Assembly (NCBI RefSeq): GCF_000934755.1
Contig: NZ_KN882181.1
Location: forward strand, 33,524 to 97,523
Origin: Desulfonatronovibrio magnus
GTDB taxonomy: Bacteria > Desulfobacterota > Desulfovibrionia > Desulfovibrionales > Desulfonatronovibrionaceae
Direction: 5' to 3'
Length of the DNA: 64,000 nucleotides
Positions 63,482-64,000 of the stretch are shown one piece after another. The notes under the pieces were generated by a model that was not told the origin of the DNA, searched no databases, and worked only from the letters and a program-made list of their open reading frames with translations. A program made the position numbers and the translations under genes. Position 1 is the first letter of the stretch. Every line of letters begins with the position of its first letter.

Positions 63482-64000
63482 TCAAGCAAAAATATCAGCC
63501 ATTGTATATAATTTACCAGGCTTTTGTTCAACAAGCCAGCTGGCAGCCCTGATGGCACCCTGAGCAAAAGTTTCTCTGGAGTGAGCCCTGTGCGTAACCT
63601 CGATTCTTTCTCCAGGACCAAGTAAGTAAACAGTATGATCACCCACAACATCACCGCCGCGCAGAGTTTGCACTCCAATTTCTGATTCCTGCCTTTCTCC
63701 AATAATACCCTTGCGGCAGAAAACTCCTTTTTCATCAAGGTCAAGCCCCTGACTGGCAGCCAGTACCTGAGCCAGCTTCAGCGCAGTGCCTGAAGGGGCG
63801 TCTTTTTTGAATTTGTGGTGAATTTCCATAAGTTCGAGATCGTACTTGTCCCCCAGCATATTGATAAGTTCTGGTAATATCCTGAGTAGAACATTGATGC
63901 CTACGCTCATATTAGGAGCCCAGAAAAGCCTGACCTGCCGGGCTGTTTTTTCCAGTTTTTCAAGCTCTTCAGAACTGAAACCGGTAGTTCCCATTACTGC
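63482..64000 (-). CDS. dapB: 4-hydroxy-tetrahydrodipicolinate reductase, 3' part
   Basis: Reduces HTPA to tetrahydrodipicolinate for lysine and diaminopimelate. The visible 173 codons hold the GTTGF loop, [11 protein letters not shown], the catalytic [15 protein letters not shown] (His and Lys) and the closing [16 protein letters not shown]. The N-terminal NAD(P) domain lies beyond the window end, so the gene is incomplete here and runs on past 64000. Confidence 0.96.
   Translation of the reverse strand, partial: AVMGTTGFSSEELEKLEKTARQVRLFWAPNMSVGINVLLRILPELINMLGDKYDLELMEIHHKFKKDAPSGTALKLAQVLAASQGLDLDEKGVFCRKGIIGERQESEIGVQTLRGGDVVGDHTVYLLGPGERIEVTHRAHSRETFAQGAIRAASWLVEQKPGKLYTMADIFA

Overview
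The window looks like chromosomal DNA of an anaerobic, probably sulfate-reducing member of the Desulfovibrionales (Desulfobacterota). This is inferred from gene content and order: DUF116-fmt-def; a quinone-linked frdCAB followed by class I fumarase; the run yggT-divIVA-DUF167-DUF465-ilvBNC; and a cysteine synthase fused to a cysteinyl-tRNA synthetase-like domain. I cannot fix the genus. No tRNA, rRNA, CRISPR array, prophage or transposase gene was recognised.

Layout. 0-5.6 kb: DUF116, fmt, def, aspS, hisS on the minus strand. 6.5-14.8 kb: a MobB-type GTPase with an Fe-S domain, galE, a Slt70-type transglycosylase, hisD, purC and fabI on the plus strand, separated by repeat-filled gaps. A short reading frame with an in-frame UGA after fabI is a candidate selenoprotein. 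15.4-17.8 kb: a zinc alcohol dehydrogenase and an exported protein. 18.7-25.0 kb: universal stress protein, CBS-ACT protein, a glutaredoxin-like/ferredoxin-thioredoxin-reductase pair and a very large hybrid histidine kinase. 25.7-26.3 kb: an AbrB/PIN toxin-antitoxin pair. 26.5-31.5 kb: fumarate reductase and fumarase. 31.7-35.4 kb: xth, a phosphoesterase and the cysK/pseudo-cysS fusion. 36.6-38.4 kb: a B12-binding protein with the CarH-type photoreceptor signature, overlapped by a PAS histidine kinase. 38.4-47.9 kb: a PilB/GspE ATPase, ilvC-N-B with its conserved upstream small genes, and an XRE-cupin/acyl-CoA ligase pair. 48.3-53.1 kb: two uncharacterised genes, a degenerate CoA-disulfide-reductase/rhodanese protein, tatA and pgsA. 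53.6-59.3 kb: two exported proteins, miaA, coaD, rsmD and a beta-CASP RNase-like protein. 59.3-64 kb: a pseudo-receiver/pseudo-GGDEF protein, an NtrY-like kinase, a DUF4390 protein and the 3' part of dapB.

The most unusual feature is the dense set of nested, non-coding mobile repeats. One family (called E here) has about 14-bp terminal inverted repeats and 8-bp target duplications at four sites. One copy sits inside another repeat (G) whose uninterrupted form is also in the window. A second family (H) is inserted in one E copy and missing from another, with a TA duplication. A third element (M) beside hisS has 24-bp inverted repeats and a perfect 8-bp duplication. Two E copies landed exactly at stop codons within operons (frdB/fumA and ntrY/regulator), leaving neighbouring genes intact.

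Biologically, the leading candidates for something new are the B12-photoreceptor-like protein with its own kinase, the cysK/pseudo-cysS fusion that has lost all aminoacylation motifs, the possible small selenoprotein, and the miniature-element system.
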